Positions 54,558 through 63,110 of a stretch of 64,000 bases of DNA are shown in pieces (position 1 is the first letter of the stretch; the number at the start of each line of letters is the position of its first letter). The DNA is taken from the NCBI RefSeq assembly GCF_000422285.1, contig NZ_AULM01000020.1, positions 1-64,000 on the forward strand, read 5' to 3'. Source of the stretch: Desulfatiglans anilini DSM 4660. Lineage in GTDB: Bacteria > Desulfobacterota > DSM-4660 > Desulfatiglandales > Desulfatiglandaceae. The notes under the pieces were generated by a model. The model worked only from the letters and a program-made list of their open reading frames with translations, was not told the origin of the DNA and searched no databases. Both the position numbers and the translations under genes were made by a program.

Positions 54558-54705
54558 GGGGTCATCTCTTGGCTCGAAGGCCGGCGGTACGGGTTTACGC
54601 GGTTCGTAGGGTTCGGAACCGGCCGCCGCCCGCCGAGCGGGCCTCCCGGAATGCATGCCGCAATGAAACGAGTCTATGTCAAAGGAAATCCCTTTTGACC
54701 CTCTG

Positions 54706-55515
54706 TCAGGGCTGCTCGAACCGGCACCCGGCAGCCAAGGCCTCCGGGGTCAAGTTGTACAGGGCATCGAGAAAGGCGGTCATAAAACTGCCCGGCCCGT
54801 GGCAACTGGAAGCACCGATTTCACCGGCCAGTCCGAAGAAGGCGAGCGCGGTCGCCGCAGCGCTCCACGGATCAGGGTCGACCGCCAGGAACGCCCCGAT
54901 GGTGACCGTTGCAGCGCAGCCGGTCCCTGTAATGGTCGACATCAGCGGGTGCCCGTTTCCCACCTTGACGGCCCTCACGCCGTCTGTGACGAGGTCCCTC
55001 GGGCCGGTGACGGCGAAGACCGCATGCTGGTTCAGAGCCATTTCCTCGACCCTGTCTCCGAGATCTTCGACGGTGTGCAGCGAGTCCACCCCTTTCGTCT
55101 TCGAACCGGTCCGGGCCAGGGCGAGGATCTCCGAAGCGTTCCCCCTGATGACGGATGGTTTTGCCGCCTCCATGATTTCCAGGGCGGTCCGGGTTCGGAA
55201 TTCGGTCGCGCCTGCCCCCACCGGGTCCAGAATGACAGGTTTGTGCAATTCGGCGGCTTTTCTGCCGGCCTTGAGCATCGATGCAATCCAGGGGCCGCTG
55301 AGGGTCCCGATGTTCAGAACCAGCGCTCCGGCCAAAGAGACCATTTCCTCCACTTCCTCCTCGGCGTGGGCCATGACCGGACTTGCGCCCATGGCTAGAA
55401 GGGTGTTGGCGGTGAAGTTCATCACCACGAAATTGGTGATGCTGTGGACCAGAGGCTTCTGGTCCCGGACGGATGTCAGATTGCGAACCGCCTTTTCCCT
55501 TAACGTGTCGAGCAT
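54706..55515 (-). CDS. thiM: Hydroxyethylthiazole kinase
   Basis: 269 residues. VHSITNFVVMNFTANTLLAMGASPVMAHA at the N-terminus, VLDPVGAGAT (here ILDPVGAGATEFRT) and ITGTGCAATVTIGAFLA with the catalytic Cys match ThiM. It salvages thiazole alcohol. The start is supported by GGGGG eight bases upstream. It is the first gene after the TPP riboswitch. The cluster lacks thiC and thiG, so it reads as a salvage and finishing set. Confidence 0.93.
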   Translation of the reverse strand: MLDTLREKAVRNLTSVRDQKPLVHSITNFVVMNFTANTLLAMGASPVMAHAEEEVEEMVSLAGALVLNIGTLSGPWIASMLKAGRKAAELHKPVILDPVGAGATEFRTRTALEIMEAAKPSVIRGNASEILALARTGSKTKGVDSLHTVEDLGDRVEEMALNQHAVFAVTGPRDLVTDGVRAVKVGNGHPLMSTITGTGCAATVTIGAFLAVDPDPWSAAATALAFFGLAGEIGASSCHGPGSFMTAFLDALYNLTPEALAAGCRFEQP

Positions 55516-55542
55516 GCTCAAACCCCCGAAAGATGACCCATG

Positions 55543-55575
55543 AAAAAAGCCGCAACCCATCGCGCGGGAAGCGGC
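55543..55575 (-). terminator. Riboswitch terminator upstream of thiM
   Basis: On the minus strand GCCGC-TT-CCC and GGG-TT-GCGGC form a stem with loop GCGCGAT, followed by six T. It lies between the aptamer and the thiM start, so TPP binding probably causes early termination. Confidence 0.8.
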
Positions 55576-55605
55576 CTCCTGGTCCATTCAAATGAATGGA
55601 ACCTT

Positions 55606-55684
55606 CCTTCTTATCCCTACGCTGGCATGACCCAGATCAGGTTCAACGGGTATAATCTCAGGCCTTTAAGGCCACCCCGAAATC
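55606..55684 (-). ncRNA. TPP (THI-box) riboswitch
   Basis: On the minus strand the aptamer core is clear: GGGGTGGCC, GGCCTGAGATTATACCC, TTGAACCTGATCTGGGTCAT and GCCAGCGTAGGGATAAG, the two conserved THI-box arms (CUGAGA and ACCUGAUCUGG...GCCAGCGUAGGGA). It senses thiamine pyrophosphate and controls thiM-thiE-thiL-thiD. Confidence 0.95.
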
Positions 55685-55929
55685 TGATTTTTCACAATTT
55701 ATCCTTCATTTTAAAGAGGCGATACCGGGCTGTCAAGAGGGAGGTTCGATGCGGCATTGAAAAACCAATTGTGCTGAGCCATGCTATGTGGGAGGGATAT
55801 ACTCCGGCAGGGGATCCGGGTCTAGGTCCAGCCGTGGCAAAGGGCAGAAACCCTGCCCGTGGAACTCCACGGGACCCTGGTATTCCCCGCCGGGGCGATG
55901 CGGTGCCAGAGCAGAAAGAGGCCGAAGGG

Positions 55930-55994
55930 TAGGAAGAAAAATCCTCATTTCCGGATAGGAAGCCGGATCCTGCCGGGAAATCATTTCCGGATGC
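55930..55994 (-). repeat. Dispersed structured repeat, 5' module only
   Basis: On the minus strand it reads CATCCGGAAATGATTTCCCG, then a GGATCCGGCTTCC block and ATCCGGAAATGAGGATTTTT. Only the left part of the family element is present. It lies in the gap between the TPP riboswitch and the nucleotidyltransferase gene. The rest of that gap shows nothing recognisable. Confidence 0.75.
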
Positions 55995-56068
55995 ACGCGC
56001 ATGAGGACCTGTCGGACGGTTCCATAGAAGGGCGCCGCCAGGGAAGGGCCGGTTCGTGGGCGAAGCGT

Positions 56069-57235
56069 TCAGCCGGCCGTCACACCGTGGGACCGGCGCC
56101 TGTCATCGTGTTCCCGATACTCCTGGAGTGCGCACGAAATGGTTTTCCCGCAGGTTTCTTCAAAACGCTTTTCGAGGGCCTGCACCCTGTCGATCCGGCG
56201 CCTGTCCGCTTCGGGCCCCCCATGCTCTCCGAAGGAGGATGGCGGCGTCCCAACCGAAGAGGCCGCGCTGCCGGGAGCAGCCCCCCGGCGGAGATGAGAG
56301 TCGGCCAGGAGGAGGATATCCGCCTCCTCCTGGGGCCCTGTGGAGAGAGGGTCGATGTGCGCAGCGGCGGCCAGGGTTTCGGCCACACGCCCGAAGCCGA
56401 TGCCCTTTAGAAATGCGGCCAGGCTTTCCGAATGCTTTGATGCTGCAGGCTTGAGATGCTGCAGGAGTGCAGCCGCCTCGAGGCGTTGGAGGTCCACGGG
56501 GTTCCCGCATGCCGTGAGGGTGTGCCCCAGGAAAGAGGCCAGACTCGATGCCTCCTGAATGCGGCGAAGTTCTTCCGGCGGGGTGTTCAGAGTGCGAAGC
56601 AGTGCGAGGCATTCCTCCCGGTCCGGGATATCCTGCCGGGGCAGCGCTTCGAGAAGGGTCCGATATTTTTCGGGGGTGTCCATATCCAGCAGCATGAGCC
56701 GATCGGGTACGTCCACTTCCACGCAGCTGCCGGAATGGGCCTGGAAAAAACCTCGCAGCCCATACGGGCCTTGCCACTGCAGGATGGCCTCGGCCCAGCC
56801 CGCATCCAGGAGGGGTGGGTGGCCTCTTCTGCCCGAGAAACGCGGAATGAAGATCCCTTTGCGGTTGGAGGCGTCAAGTACGTTCGCCAGAAAGTGAAAG
56901 GTGCCCGGCCGCACGAGCGGCGTGTCCACCGGAAGGACGAAAAAGCCGTCGAGGTCCCGAGGAAGGCTTTGGATTCCGGCCTGGATGGAGGAGAACATCC
57001 CCTCTTCGAAGCGCGGGTTGTGGATCGGCACGGCCCCCGAGGCGGCCATCCGCCCCGCGAGTTCATCGGCACGAAATCCTGTGACCACGTAAATCTCGCT
57101 GAGTCCGATGCTCCTGAGGTTCCGGATGAGATGCTCCGCCACCGTCGTTTCCCCGAACGGGAGGAGGGGTTTGAAGGCGCCCATCCTGGAGGAGAAACCG
57201 GCGGCGAGCACGATCACGCCGAGGCGTTTTTGCAT
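56069..57235 (-). CDS. MobA-like nucleotidyltransferase fused to a degenerate HD-type domain
   Basis: 388 residues from MQKRLGVI. The N-terminal 195 residues are an NTP transferase: VIVLAAGFSSRMGAFKPLLPFGETTVAEHLI (GxxxRMGxxK), VLPVDTPLVRP and SGRRGHPPLL, as in molybdopterin cytidylyl- or guanylyltransferases. The C-terminal half (about 200-330) resembles an HD domain, but the HD pair reads QHL, so hydrolase function is doubtful. The last 60 residues are low complexity. Fusions of this type occur in Desulfobacterota beside molybdenum-hydroxylase genes. None is adjacent here. Thirty-three further codons are open upstream, without the family start. Confidence 0.8.
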   Translation of the reverse strand: MQKRLGVIVLAAGFSSRMGAFKPLLPFGETTVAEHLIRNLRSIGLSEIYVVTGFRADELAGRMAASGAVPIHNPRFEEGMFSSIQAGIQSLPRDLDGFFVLPVDTPLVRPGTFHFLANVLDASNRKGIFIPRFSGRRGHPPLLDAGWAEAILQWQGPYGLRGFFQAHSGSCVEVDVPDRLMLLDMDTPEKYRTLLEALPRQDIPDREECLALLRTLNTPPEELRRIQEASSLASFLGHTLTACGNPVDLQRLEAAALLQHLKPAASKHSESLAAFLKGIGFGRVAETLAAAAHIDPLSTGPQEEADILLLADSHLRRGAAPGSAASSVGTPPSSFGEHGGPEADRRRIDRVQALEKRFEETCGKTISCALQEYREHDDRRRSHGVTAG

Positions 57236-57315
57236 CGATTGGACTCCGGGAAGAAAAATTCGCTCGGGTGGTCCGGCTTCAGGCCCGGGTGCAGAGGCGG
57301 CATTCCACGCCGTGG

Positions 57316-57430
57316 CTGATATCGAAAAATTCAAACGTTTGCGCGACGGCGGCCTGCAGGCCGCCGCACAAGCAAACGTGCAGATTGACGCCGAGATTGG
57401 CGAAAAAGACCATTTCCAGTTGGAACCTGG
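57316..57430 (+). repeat. Dispersed structured repeat, 3' module
   Basis: GATATCGAAAAATTCAAACG, perfect palindrome in the variant GGCGGCCTG-CAGGCCGCC (57348-57365), GCACAAGCAAACGTGCAGAT, GAGATTGGCGAAAAAGACCA, TTTCCAGTTGGAACC. Both palindrome arms changed together relative to the common form. Confidence 0.85.
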
Positions 57431-57464
57431 GTAAGAGGTCCGCTGGTGGGCATGGTCAGACGGT

Positions 57465-58787
57465 CTACCATTCCTGGTCGAGGTCGACGCCCAGCCGCTC
57501 CCATTGGGCGGCGCCCTCGGCTTCGCCCCGGGCGACCTCTTCTTCGGTCCAGGGGTCCAGTACGAGGCTGTCGGCGACCAGTTCCCAGATGTATTTCACC
57601 TCATACTTGTAGTCCGGGTAGAACTTGGGGATGCGCTTCATCATCTGGTCGTGGCAGTTGGAACAGCCGACGACCACCACGTGGGCGCCGGAGTTCTTGA
57701 TCTGGTTGTATTTCATGCGGCCGTGCCAGGCGGCTTCCTCTTCGTAGGGTCCGGGCCACATCCCGCCGCCGGCGCCGCAGCAGAAGTTGTTCGCGCGGCC
57801 CGGCTCCATTTCGACGAACTCGTCCACGCACTGCTGGATGATCCAGCGCGGTTCGTCATAGTAACCCTTGCCGAAGTGCCGTTCGAGTTCACGGCCATGT
57901 TTGCAGGAGTCGTGCCAGGTGAAGATCTTGCCGGCGTTCACGCTCTTGTCGATCTTGATGCGGCCGGTCTCGATGAGCTCCTTCAGGTAATCGTAGAGGT
58001 AGATGTAATTGATCTCGTTGTCGGGGTTTTCGTGGACGCACATCTTCATGCCTTCACGGCAGCCGTACGATCCGCCTCCGCAGTCAGGCATGATCATGCG
58101 CTTGATCCGATGTTTTTTCACGAAGTCGATCTTCCGGCGCGCCAGTTCCTTGATGGCATCATAGTTGCCGGTAAAGAGCCCCCAGTCGACCGACTCCCAG
58201 TTTTCCGAAGGGACCGTCCAGTTTTCTTTTGCGGCATAGAAGATTTTCCACCACCATTTCATGTCCTCGTTGTCCGCGAAGACCTCTTTGGAGTTGGGGA
58301 AGAAGAGGATGTCGGCGTCGTCCTTGTCGACGGGGACGTAGAAGCCCGGCAATTCCTCCTCGGCCAGCTCGTTGCCAAGGTCCGAGAGCAGGAAGAAATA
58401 GTCTGTCTGGGGAATGGCCATGTTGTTGCCGGTGCTCAGGGCGTTGGCTGCGCCTTTGTGGAGGATTCCGGGGACTTCGTCACGGGGCCGCAGATGCTTC
58501 ATGTGCAGCATGATCCACGGGATGTCGATGCCCATCGGGCAGGCGTAGGCGCAGCGGCCGCAGCCGGTGCAGAGCCAGGGGAACTTCGAATTCACCACCT
58601 CGTCCAGCATGCCTAAGACCAGCATGCGCAGAACCTTGCGGGTATCCCATCCCTCCATTCCGGGGGTTCCCGTGATGGGGCACCCATTGGTGCAGGTGCC
58701 GCAGGTCATGCAGGCGTTGAGATCGAATTTGGATAAATGGTCCTGAACGTCCTTGGGTAGTCTTTTCGGGCTGAGAGCCTCTGTCAT
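57465..58787 (-). CDS. HdrD-like Fe-S (CCG-domain) oxidoreductase subunit
   Basis: 440 residues, a close paralogue of the selenoprotein at 36-37 kb and aligned with it end to end. The ferredoxin part has C26, C29, C32, C36 and C73, C76, C79, C83. The middle part keeps Cys236 (MPDCGGGS, codon TGC) where the other has Sec. The C-terminal CCG domain shows DSCKHGR, NNFCCGAGGG and CSNCHDQ. It probably forms part of a cytoplasmic or membrane-associated electron-transfer complex (thiol/disulfide, ETF or menaquinone linked); no partner genes are adjacent. Being complete and TGA-free, it is the best internal control for the Sec reading. Confidence 0.88.
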   Translation of the reverse strand: MTEALSPKRLPKDVQDHLSKFDLNACMTCGTCTNGCPITGTPGMEGWDTRKVLRMLVLGMLDEVVNSKFPWLCTGCGRCAYACPMGIDIPWIMLHMKHLRPRDEVPGILHKGAANALSTGNNMAIPQTDYFFLLSDLGNELAEEELPGFYVPVDKDDADILFFPNSKEVFADNEDMKWWWKIFYAAKENWTVPSENWESVDWGLFTGNYDAIKELARRKIDFVKKHRIKRMIMPDCGGGSYGCREGMKMCVHENPDNEINYIYLYDYLKELIETGRIKIDKSVNAGKIFTWHDSCKHGRELERHFGKGYYDEPRWIIQQCVDEFVEMEPGRANNFCCGAGGGMWPGPYEEEAAWHGRMKYNQIKNSGAHVVVVGCSNCHDQMMKRIPKFYPDYKYEVKYIWELVADSLVLDPWTEEEVARGEAEGAAQWERLGVDLDQEW

Positions 58788-59154
58788 GTCATCCTCCGAT
58801 TCCCGGGGCGGCCTGGCGGTCCAGCAGACAGGCGGGGTCCCCGTTCGATATACGCGTATTCTTGCCCTGTACGGGCCGTGAAGCCGTCACCATCCTGGTA
58901 CTCCAGGCTTGAAATACCAGCCTTCCACCGTAGCCCAGAGTCTTCCTGCCGCCGGACAGGTCAAACATGTTTTTGGGGATTCGGCGGCTGCGGGAAGGCC
59001 GGAAATGACCCTGCGGGGGACTGTATCCCCGAGCGCCGGTTTTGTCAAAGAGGTTTTGCACAAAAAGTTCGCGGAATTTGAACCGGGGGTTTCGTTTATT
59101 TCGGTCCAAGGAAGGCGGTTCTCCAATCGCGGCTGGACGATCCTGAGCCCGGGC

Positions 59155-59252
59155 GGACCGATGCCTGGTTTCCATCCGGGAATGGTCCTCTTGGCCGATC
59201 CCGGCTCCATCTGCATAGTTGTTTTTGCAGCATCCTGCAGATCGCCGTAGCG
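59155..59252 (-). repeat. Dispersed structured repeat, degenerate 3' module
   Basis: On the minus strand: GGCGATCTGCAGGATGC (palindrome damaged on one side), a CAAAAACAACTATGCAGAT stretch, GGATCGGCCAAGAGGACCAT, TCCCGGATGGAAACC. Order and spacing match other copies. Confidence 0.65.
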
Positions 59253-59329
59253 CGTCGCAGCGCAAATGATTGATTTTCTATAAATTAATGGAATGTGCCC
59301 CGGCGAGAAACGGTGGGATTGAGCACGCG

Positions 59330-59458
59330 CTGGGTGTGAAGTAACCTGGTGGAACCCGCCCCGCGGGGGTGGGGCCGAGCACGCGGATCGTGTGAAGAAA
59401 AATCCTCATTCCCGGATGGTAAACCAGGTTCTACCTGGATAATCATCTCCGGATGGAC
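59330..59458 (-). repeat. Dispersed structured repeat, 5' module
   Basis: On the minus strand: CATCCGGAGATGATTATCC, GGTAGAACCTGGTTTACC, ATCCGGGAATGAGGATTTTT, CTTCACACGATCCGCGTGCT, CCCACCCCCGCGGGGCGGG. Together with the module 80 bases to its left it may be one copy split by an intervening AT-rich piece, but their order on the minus strand is module 5' then 3', as expected for a whole element. Confidence 0.75.
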
Positions 59459-59473
59459 ATTTTATATTTTATG

Positions 59474-59517
59474 TTGACAATGTATCGAGTGTTCGATATG
59501 CTATCGATCAATCGATA
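59474..59517 (+). promoter_or_regulatory. Promoter with two dyad operators for the TetR gene
   Basis: TTGACA (59474-59479), 17-base spacer, TATGCT (59497-59502). Two inverted repeats overlap it: TATCGA-GTGT-TCGATA (59483-59498) and TATCGAT-CA-ATCGATA (59502-59517). They share the half-site TATCGA and probably bind the TetR product encoded 105 bases downstream, giving autoregulation. Confidence 0.65.
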
Positions 59518-59621
59518 TAACCTGAGGCTTTTCCTTTTGAACCAGCCGGCGGCTTTTTGCTCTGTCTGATGGTTTTCCATGGTGCGTTTCGTGTTTTGAA
59601 ATCGTAGCAAGTGAGGGGACT

Positions 59622-60215
59622 GTGTCTGGAAATCAGGGCAGCAAAGAAAAACTCATCCAGGTGGCGGTGGAACTTTTTGCGAACAGGGGATTCGCCGGGA
59701 CGTCCATCCGGGACATCGCGAGCGCGATGGGGATGAGCATCTCGAATATCTACCATTATTTCGGCAACAAGGAAGGCCTTCTCCTCGCGATACTGGAATA
59801 TGCTTCCGACGCTTTGCTGAGGAGGCTCAGAGAGGGTTCGGAAAAAGAGGAGGAACCTGTCCGAAAACTGAAGAGCCTCGTCCAGACGCACCTGAAGCTT
59901 TCAAGAGAATTTCTGAGGGAATCGAAGATATTCTTTCTGGATGAAGATCACCTTTCCCAGGAAGGGCATCGAATCAACTGCAAGATTCAGCGGGAAATCC
60001 TGGATATGTACGTCCAGGTCCTCAGCGATCTTGCACAGGAAGGCCTGGTGCAAACCCGCAGCATCAAGATTCTGGCATTCAATATACTAGGGGTGATCAA
60101 CTGGCATCTGAAGTGGTTCCGCACCGAAGGGGAACTCTCTCACGAGCAGGCCGTCGAAGAGATTTTGGATTTCATCCTTCATGGGGCACTGGGGTTGGGG
60201 CAAAGGGAGCGCTGA
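59622..60215 (+). CDS. TetR/AcrR-family transcriptional regulator
   Basis: 197 residues, GTG start with GAGGGG upstream. The N-terminal helix-turn-helix is complete (KEKLIQVAVELFANRGFAGTSIRDIASAMGMSISNIYHYFGNKEGLL, given by its ends: helices at about residues 7-52, with the recognition helix SISNIYHYF). The C-terminal ligand domain is helical (LKSLVQTHLKLSREFLRES, INWHLKWFRTEG), like FadR/FabR-type members that sense acyl-CoA. Two TATCGA dyads lie in its own promoter. It may also control the alcohol dehydrogenase downstream, though a 280-base gap separates them. Confidence 0.88.
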   Translation: MSGNQGSKEKLIQVAVELFANRGFAGTSIRDIASAMGMSISNIYHYFGNKEGLLLAILEYASDALLRRLREGSEKEEEPVRKLKSLVQTHLKLSREFLRESKIFFLDEDHLSQEGHRINCKIQREILDMYVQVLSDLAQEGLVQTRSIKILAFNILGVINWHLKWFRTEGELSHEQAVEEILDFILHGALGLGQRER

Positions 60216-60494
60216 TCAGCGCGGAGGCATGCCCTTCAGCCTCAAGCGGGGTGTGTCTTTGCTGCCGGCAGGGTCGATGGGTTGTCGGCGCGGGCGCGGC
60301 CTGTCTCATCTTGCTTTGCATGGCGTTTGAGTGCGGATCTTGAGCGTGTTTTCGGATATCGCAACGGAAGAAGTTGAGAGGGCAGACCGGTGCAGTCAGA
60401 TATGGGGCCGTAAAAAGGTAAGGGCATGTTCTGAAACGCTGAGAGGCGGAACGGACCATCGACTTGAATCGAGAGGACACGGAGGGGAGTTAGC

Positions 60495-61538
60495 ATGAAG
60501 GCAGTGGTGTTGATGGAAGGTCATCGGGTGGGGATGGCGGAGGTGCCGGAGCCCCGGCTTCAGAAGAACGACGACGTTCTCGTGCAGGTGACGGCCGCGG
60601 CCATCTGCGGATCGGACATTCATATCAAGCACGGGCAGTTGCCGGGGATTGCACCCGGGACGGTCATGGGCCACGAATTCGTGGGGGTGGTGAGAGAAAC
60701 CGGCGCGGATGTCAGCCGGTTCGAACCCGGAGACCGGGTTTCCGTTCCGGCGGCGGTATGGTGCGGCACCTGCCCCGCATGCCGGCGGGGTCAGATCCAG
60801 TACTGCCCGAACGGGGGTGTGTGGGGCGGCGGAGAGTTTTTCGGCAAGGGGCTGGCAGGCGCCCAGACGTCTTATGTGCGCGTGCCGTATGCGGACATGT
60901 GTCTGACCCCGATCCCCGATCAGGTTTCGGATGAACAGGCCGTTTTCGTAGGGGATGTCTTCAGCACGGGCTATCATGCAGCGCTCGAGGGCGGGATCGC
61001 CACAGGGGATACGGTGGCGGTTTTCGGCTGCGGCCCCATCGGTTTGGCGGCGCTGATCTCGGCCTGGCAGATGGGACCCCGTGAGGTCTTTGCCGTGGAC
61101 ATGTTCGACAACCGGCTGGAGATAGCGCAGCGCTATGGCGCCACCATCGTCGACGCCCGCGAAGAGAATGCCGTCGAGCGGCTGCGGGAAGCCACGGGCG
61201 GAGAGGGGGTGGATGCGGTCATCGAGGCGATCGGAAACCCGGCGACCTTCCAGCAGGCCCTGCGGTCCGTTCGCCGCGGTGGGACGGTCTCGGTAGTCGG
61301 TCTCTTCCCGGCCCCGGTGGAGTTCCCCTTGAACGAACTCGCTTACTACGGCGTGCGCATCAACATGGGACTCGGGAGCCTTGCCCATATGCCGCAGTTG
61401 ATGGGCCTGCTCGAAGCGGGCCGGGTCGACCTCACGCCGCTCGCGACGCACTCGTTCGCTCTCGAGGATGCAGTCGAGGCCTATGACCTTTTCGAAAACC
61501 GCAAGGACGCCTGTATCAAAGTCATCCTGAAGCCTTGA
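60495..61538 (+). CDS. Zinc-dependent medium-chain alcohol dehydrogenase
   Basis: 347 residues, complete MDR enzyme. Catalytic zinc site C38, H60, E61 (AAICGSDIH, GHEFVG). Structural zinc site C90, C93, C96, C104. Rossmann motif GCGPIG at 178-183, then AVDMFD, whose Asp favours NAD over NADP. Close to the sorbitol/threonine dehydrogenase-like group. The substrate is not readable. GGAGGGG lies just upstream of the ATG. It may act on a hydroxy intermediate regulated by the TetR gene before it, but that is inference. Confidence 0.88.
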   Translation: MKAVVLMEGHRVGMAEVPEPRLQKNDDVLVQVTAAAICGSDIHIKHGQLPGIAPGTVMGHEFVGVVRETGADVSRFEPGDRVSVPAAVWCGTCPACRRGQIQYCPNGGVWGGGEFFGKGLAGAQTSYVRVPYADMCLTPIPDQVSDEQAVFVGDVFSTGYHAALEGGIATGDTVAVFGCGPIGLAALISAWQMGPREVFAVDMFDNRLEIAQRYGATIVDAREENAVERLREATGGEGVDAVIEAIGNPATFQQALRSVRRGGTVSVVGLFPAPVEFPLNELAYYGVRINMGLGSLAHMPQLMGLLEAGRVDLTPLATHSFALEDAVEAYDLFENRKDACIKVILKP

Positions 61539-61704
61539 CCTCAAACGTGCAGCACGGCACTCCGTCCCCGATCGGTCTCTCCGAGCGGAGGTCATTTTGA
61601 AAGAGCAGACTGTTCGGTGATTCAAGCTGCCCTTTGGGGAGGTCGGATGCGCAGCGTGCCGGCGGCAGGCATCTGCCGTCGGCATATTCGCATACGGATC
61701 CCCC

Positions 61705-62610
61705 TCAGGCCGGGACCGGAATACGGCTCGGCACCACCATCACCTGGGCATTCGGCAGCGTCTGTTTGAGGCCGGCTTCCAGGTGGTCTATCAGGTTGTA
61801 CACCTCTTTCATCTGTCTTTGCCGGTCGAATTCCAGAAACAGTTCGATGAAGATATGGCTGCCGGACCGGCGGGTGCGGAAGCCATGAATTTGTTCATAG
61901 GCATCGAAATTGGCGGCCAGTTCACGCAGGATCAGGAGCAGGTCTCGCTCGTCGAGGCTCCGGTCGAGCAGGTCGCCGATCGAACCGGAAAAGACGTCGC
62001 GAGTGGATTTGAGGAAGCTCAGGAGGAGGATGGAGGTGGCGCCAACGTCCAGAAAGCGCGTCCAGGGAGCGCCGTGAAAGATCAAGGCGAGGCCGACGGC
62101 CAGGATAATGAGCAGGTCCTCGAGGGCGCCCATCCGGGCCATGCGCCACATGGCGCCGAAGATGGGGGAGTGCTCGGTTCGGCTGAGGCGCAGGTTGCGG
62201 ATCCATAGCCAGATGGAGACCACGCAGGAGACGCTCGTCAGGAGCATTGCCAGCAGGCCGCCATGCTGCTCCGCGGGGTGGCGGACCTTCATGAGGGTCT
62301 CATAGCCGATGAAAACGGCCGCGAGCAGCATGGCGATTCCGACCACCATGCTCGAGATGGTTTCCAGACGCCCGAATCCGTATGTGTTGCGGAGGTCGGT
62401 GCGATGCGTCATGCGCTTGACCGTGTACAGAGACAGACCCGAGGCGAGGGCGGCGGTCAGGGCGATGACGAAATTTGCGACGAACACCAGGGAATTGGAG
62501 GTGAGCATTCCGACGGTGGAGGCGCCGACCGTGTAGAGTTCCATGGCGAGGGTGACCGCCAGCAGGCGGATCTTGGTGGCATTGGAAACAGCTGCAGAAA
62601 AACCGCTCAT
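61705..62610 (-). CDS. Cation diffusion facilitator-like membrane protein with altered metal sites
   Basis: 301 residues from MSGFSAAV, six membrane helices and a C-terminal cytoplasmic domain (RELAANFDAYEQIHGFRTRRSGSHIFIELFLEFDRQ), the CDF layout. NTYGFGRLETISSMVVGIAML matches the conserved segment between helices 2 and 3. The usual metal-binding DxxxD/HxxxD residues are not seen: helix 2 reads SNSLVFVANFVIALTAALAS and helix 5 MGALEDLLIILAVGLA. So it may transport something else or serve a structural role. Thirty-two further codons are open upstream but not membrane-like. Confidence 0.8.
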   Translation of the reverse strand: MSGFSAAVSNATKIRLLAVTLAMELYTVGASTVGMLTSNSLVFVANFVIALTAALASGLSLYTVKRMTHRTDLRNTYGFGRLETISSMVVGIAMLLAAVFIGYETLMKVRHPAEQHGGLLAMLLTSVSCVVSIWLWIRNLRLSRTEHSPIFGAMWRMARMGALEDLLIILAVGLALIFHGAPWTRFLDVGATSILLLSFLKSTRDVFSGSIGDLLDRSLDERDLLLILRELAANFDAYEQIHGFRTRRSGSHIFIELFLEFDRQRQMKEVYNLIDHLEAGLKQTLPNAQVMVVPSRIPVPA

Positions 62611-62879
62611 GGTATGACCTCGAATACTATCCGAATCTTTTTTACGCCGACAGGCGGGATGCGGGGCTTGTCCGATCCCTGACCGAAAAGAAATAGACCC
62701 TGGCACGCTGTTGAAAGACGCCCGTCTGCTCTATGATGCTCATCCCATGTCAACAGGGTCGCACTTTAAGGTGCGTCTCACCCCACAGCATTTCGCAAGT
62801 CCTGTATCCGGACGATTTTCAACAGCGCGCCATACGGGTTTTTAAAACGCTGATAGGGCACTTGGATCATCCTATCTTT

Positions 62880-63110
62880 TCCATTTGGAAATGGTCTTCT
62901 TGGTTAATCTCTGCGTCAACCTGCGTGTTTGCTTGTGCGGCGACCTGCAGGTCGCCGCACAAGCAAGGACTGGCTTTCTTCGATGTTGGCCAAACCGGGA
63001 CCCCGCCCCGCAGGGGTGGGACAGAGCACGCGCAGCGTGTGAAGAGAAATCCTCATTTCCGGATTGGAAACCGGTTTCGAAGGGGAGATCATTTCCGGAT
63101 TAAACCTAGA
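62880..63110 (-). repeat. Dispersed structured repeat, full copy with extended palindrome
   Basis: Read on the minus strand: AATCCGGAAATGATCTCCCC, GAAACCGGTTTCCAATCCGG, AAATGAGGATTTCTCTTCAC, hairpin CACGC-TGC-GCGTG, CCCACCCCTGCGGGGCGGGG, CCCGGTTTGGCCAAC, and then a 38-bp perfect palindrome at 62929-62966 around GGCGACCTG-CAGGTCGCC, ending with a CCATTTCCAAATGG dyad. Confidence 0.85.
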
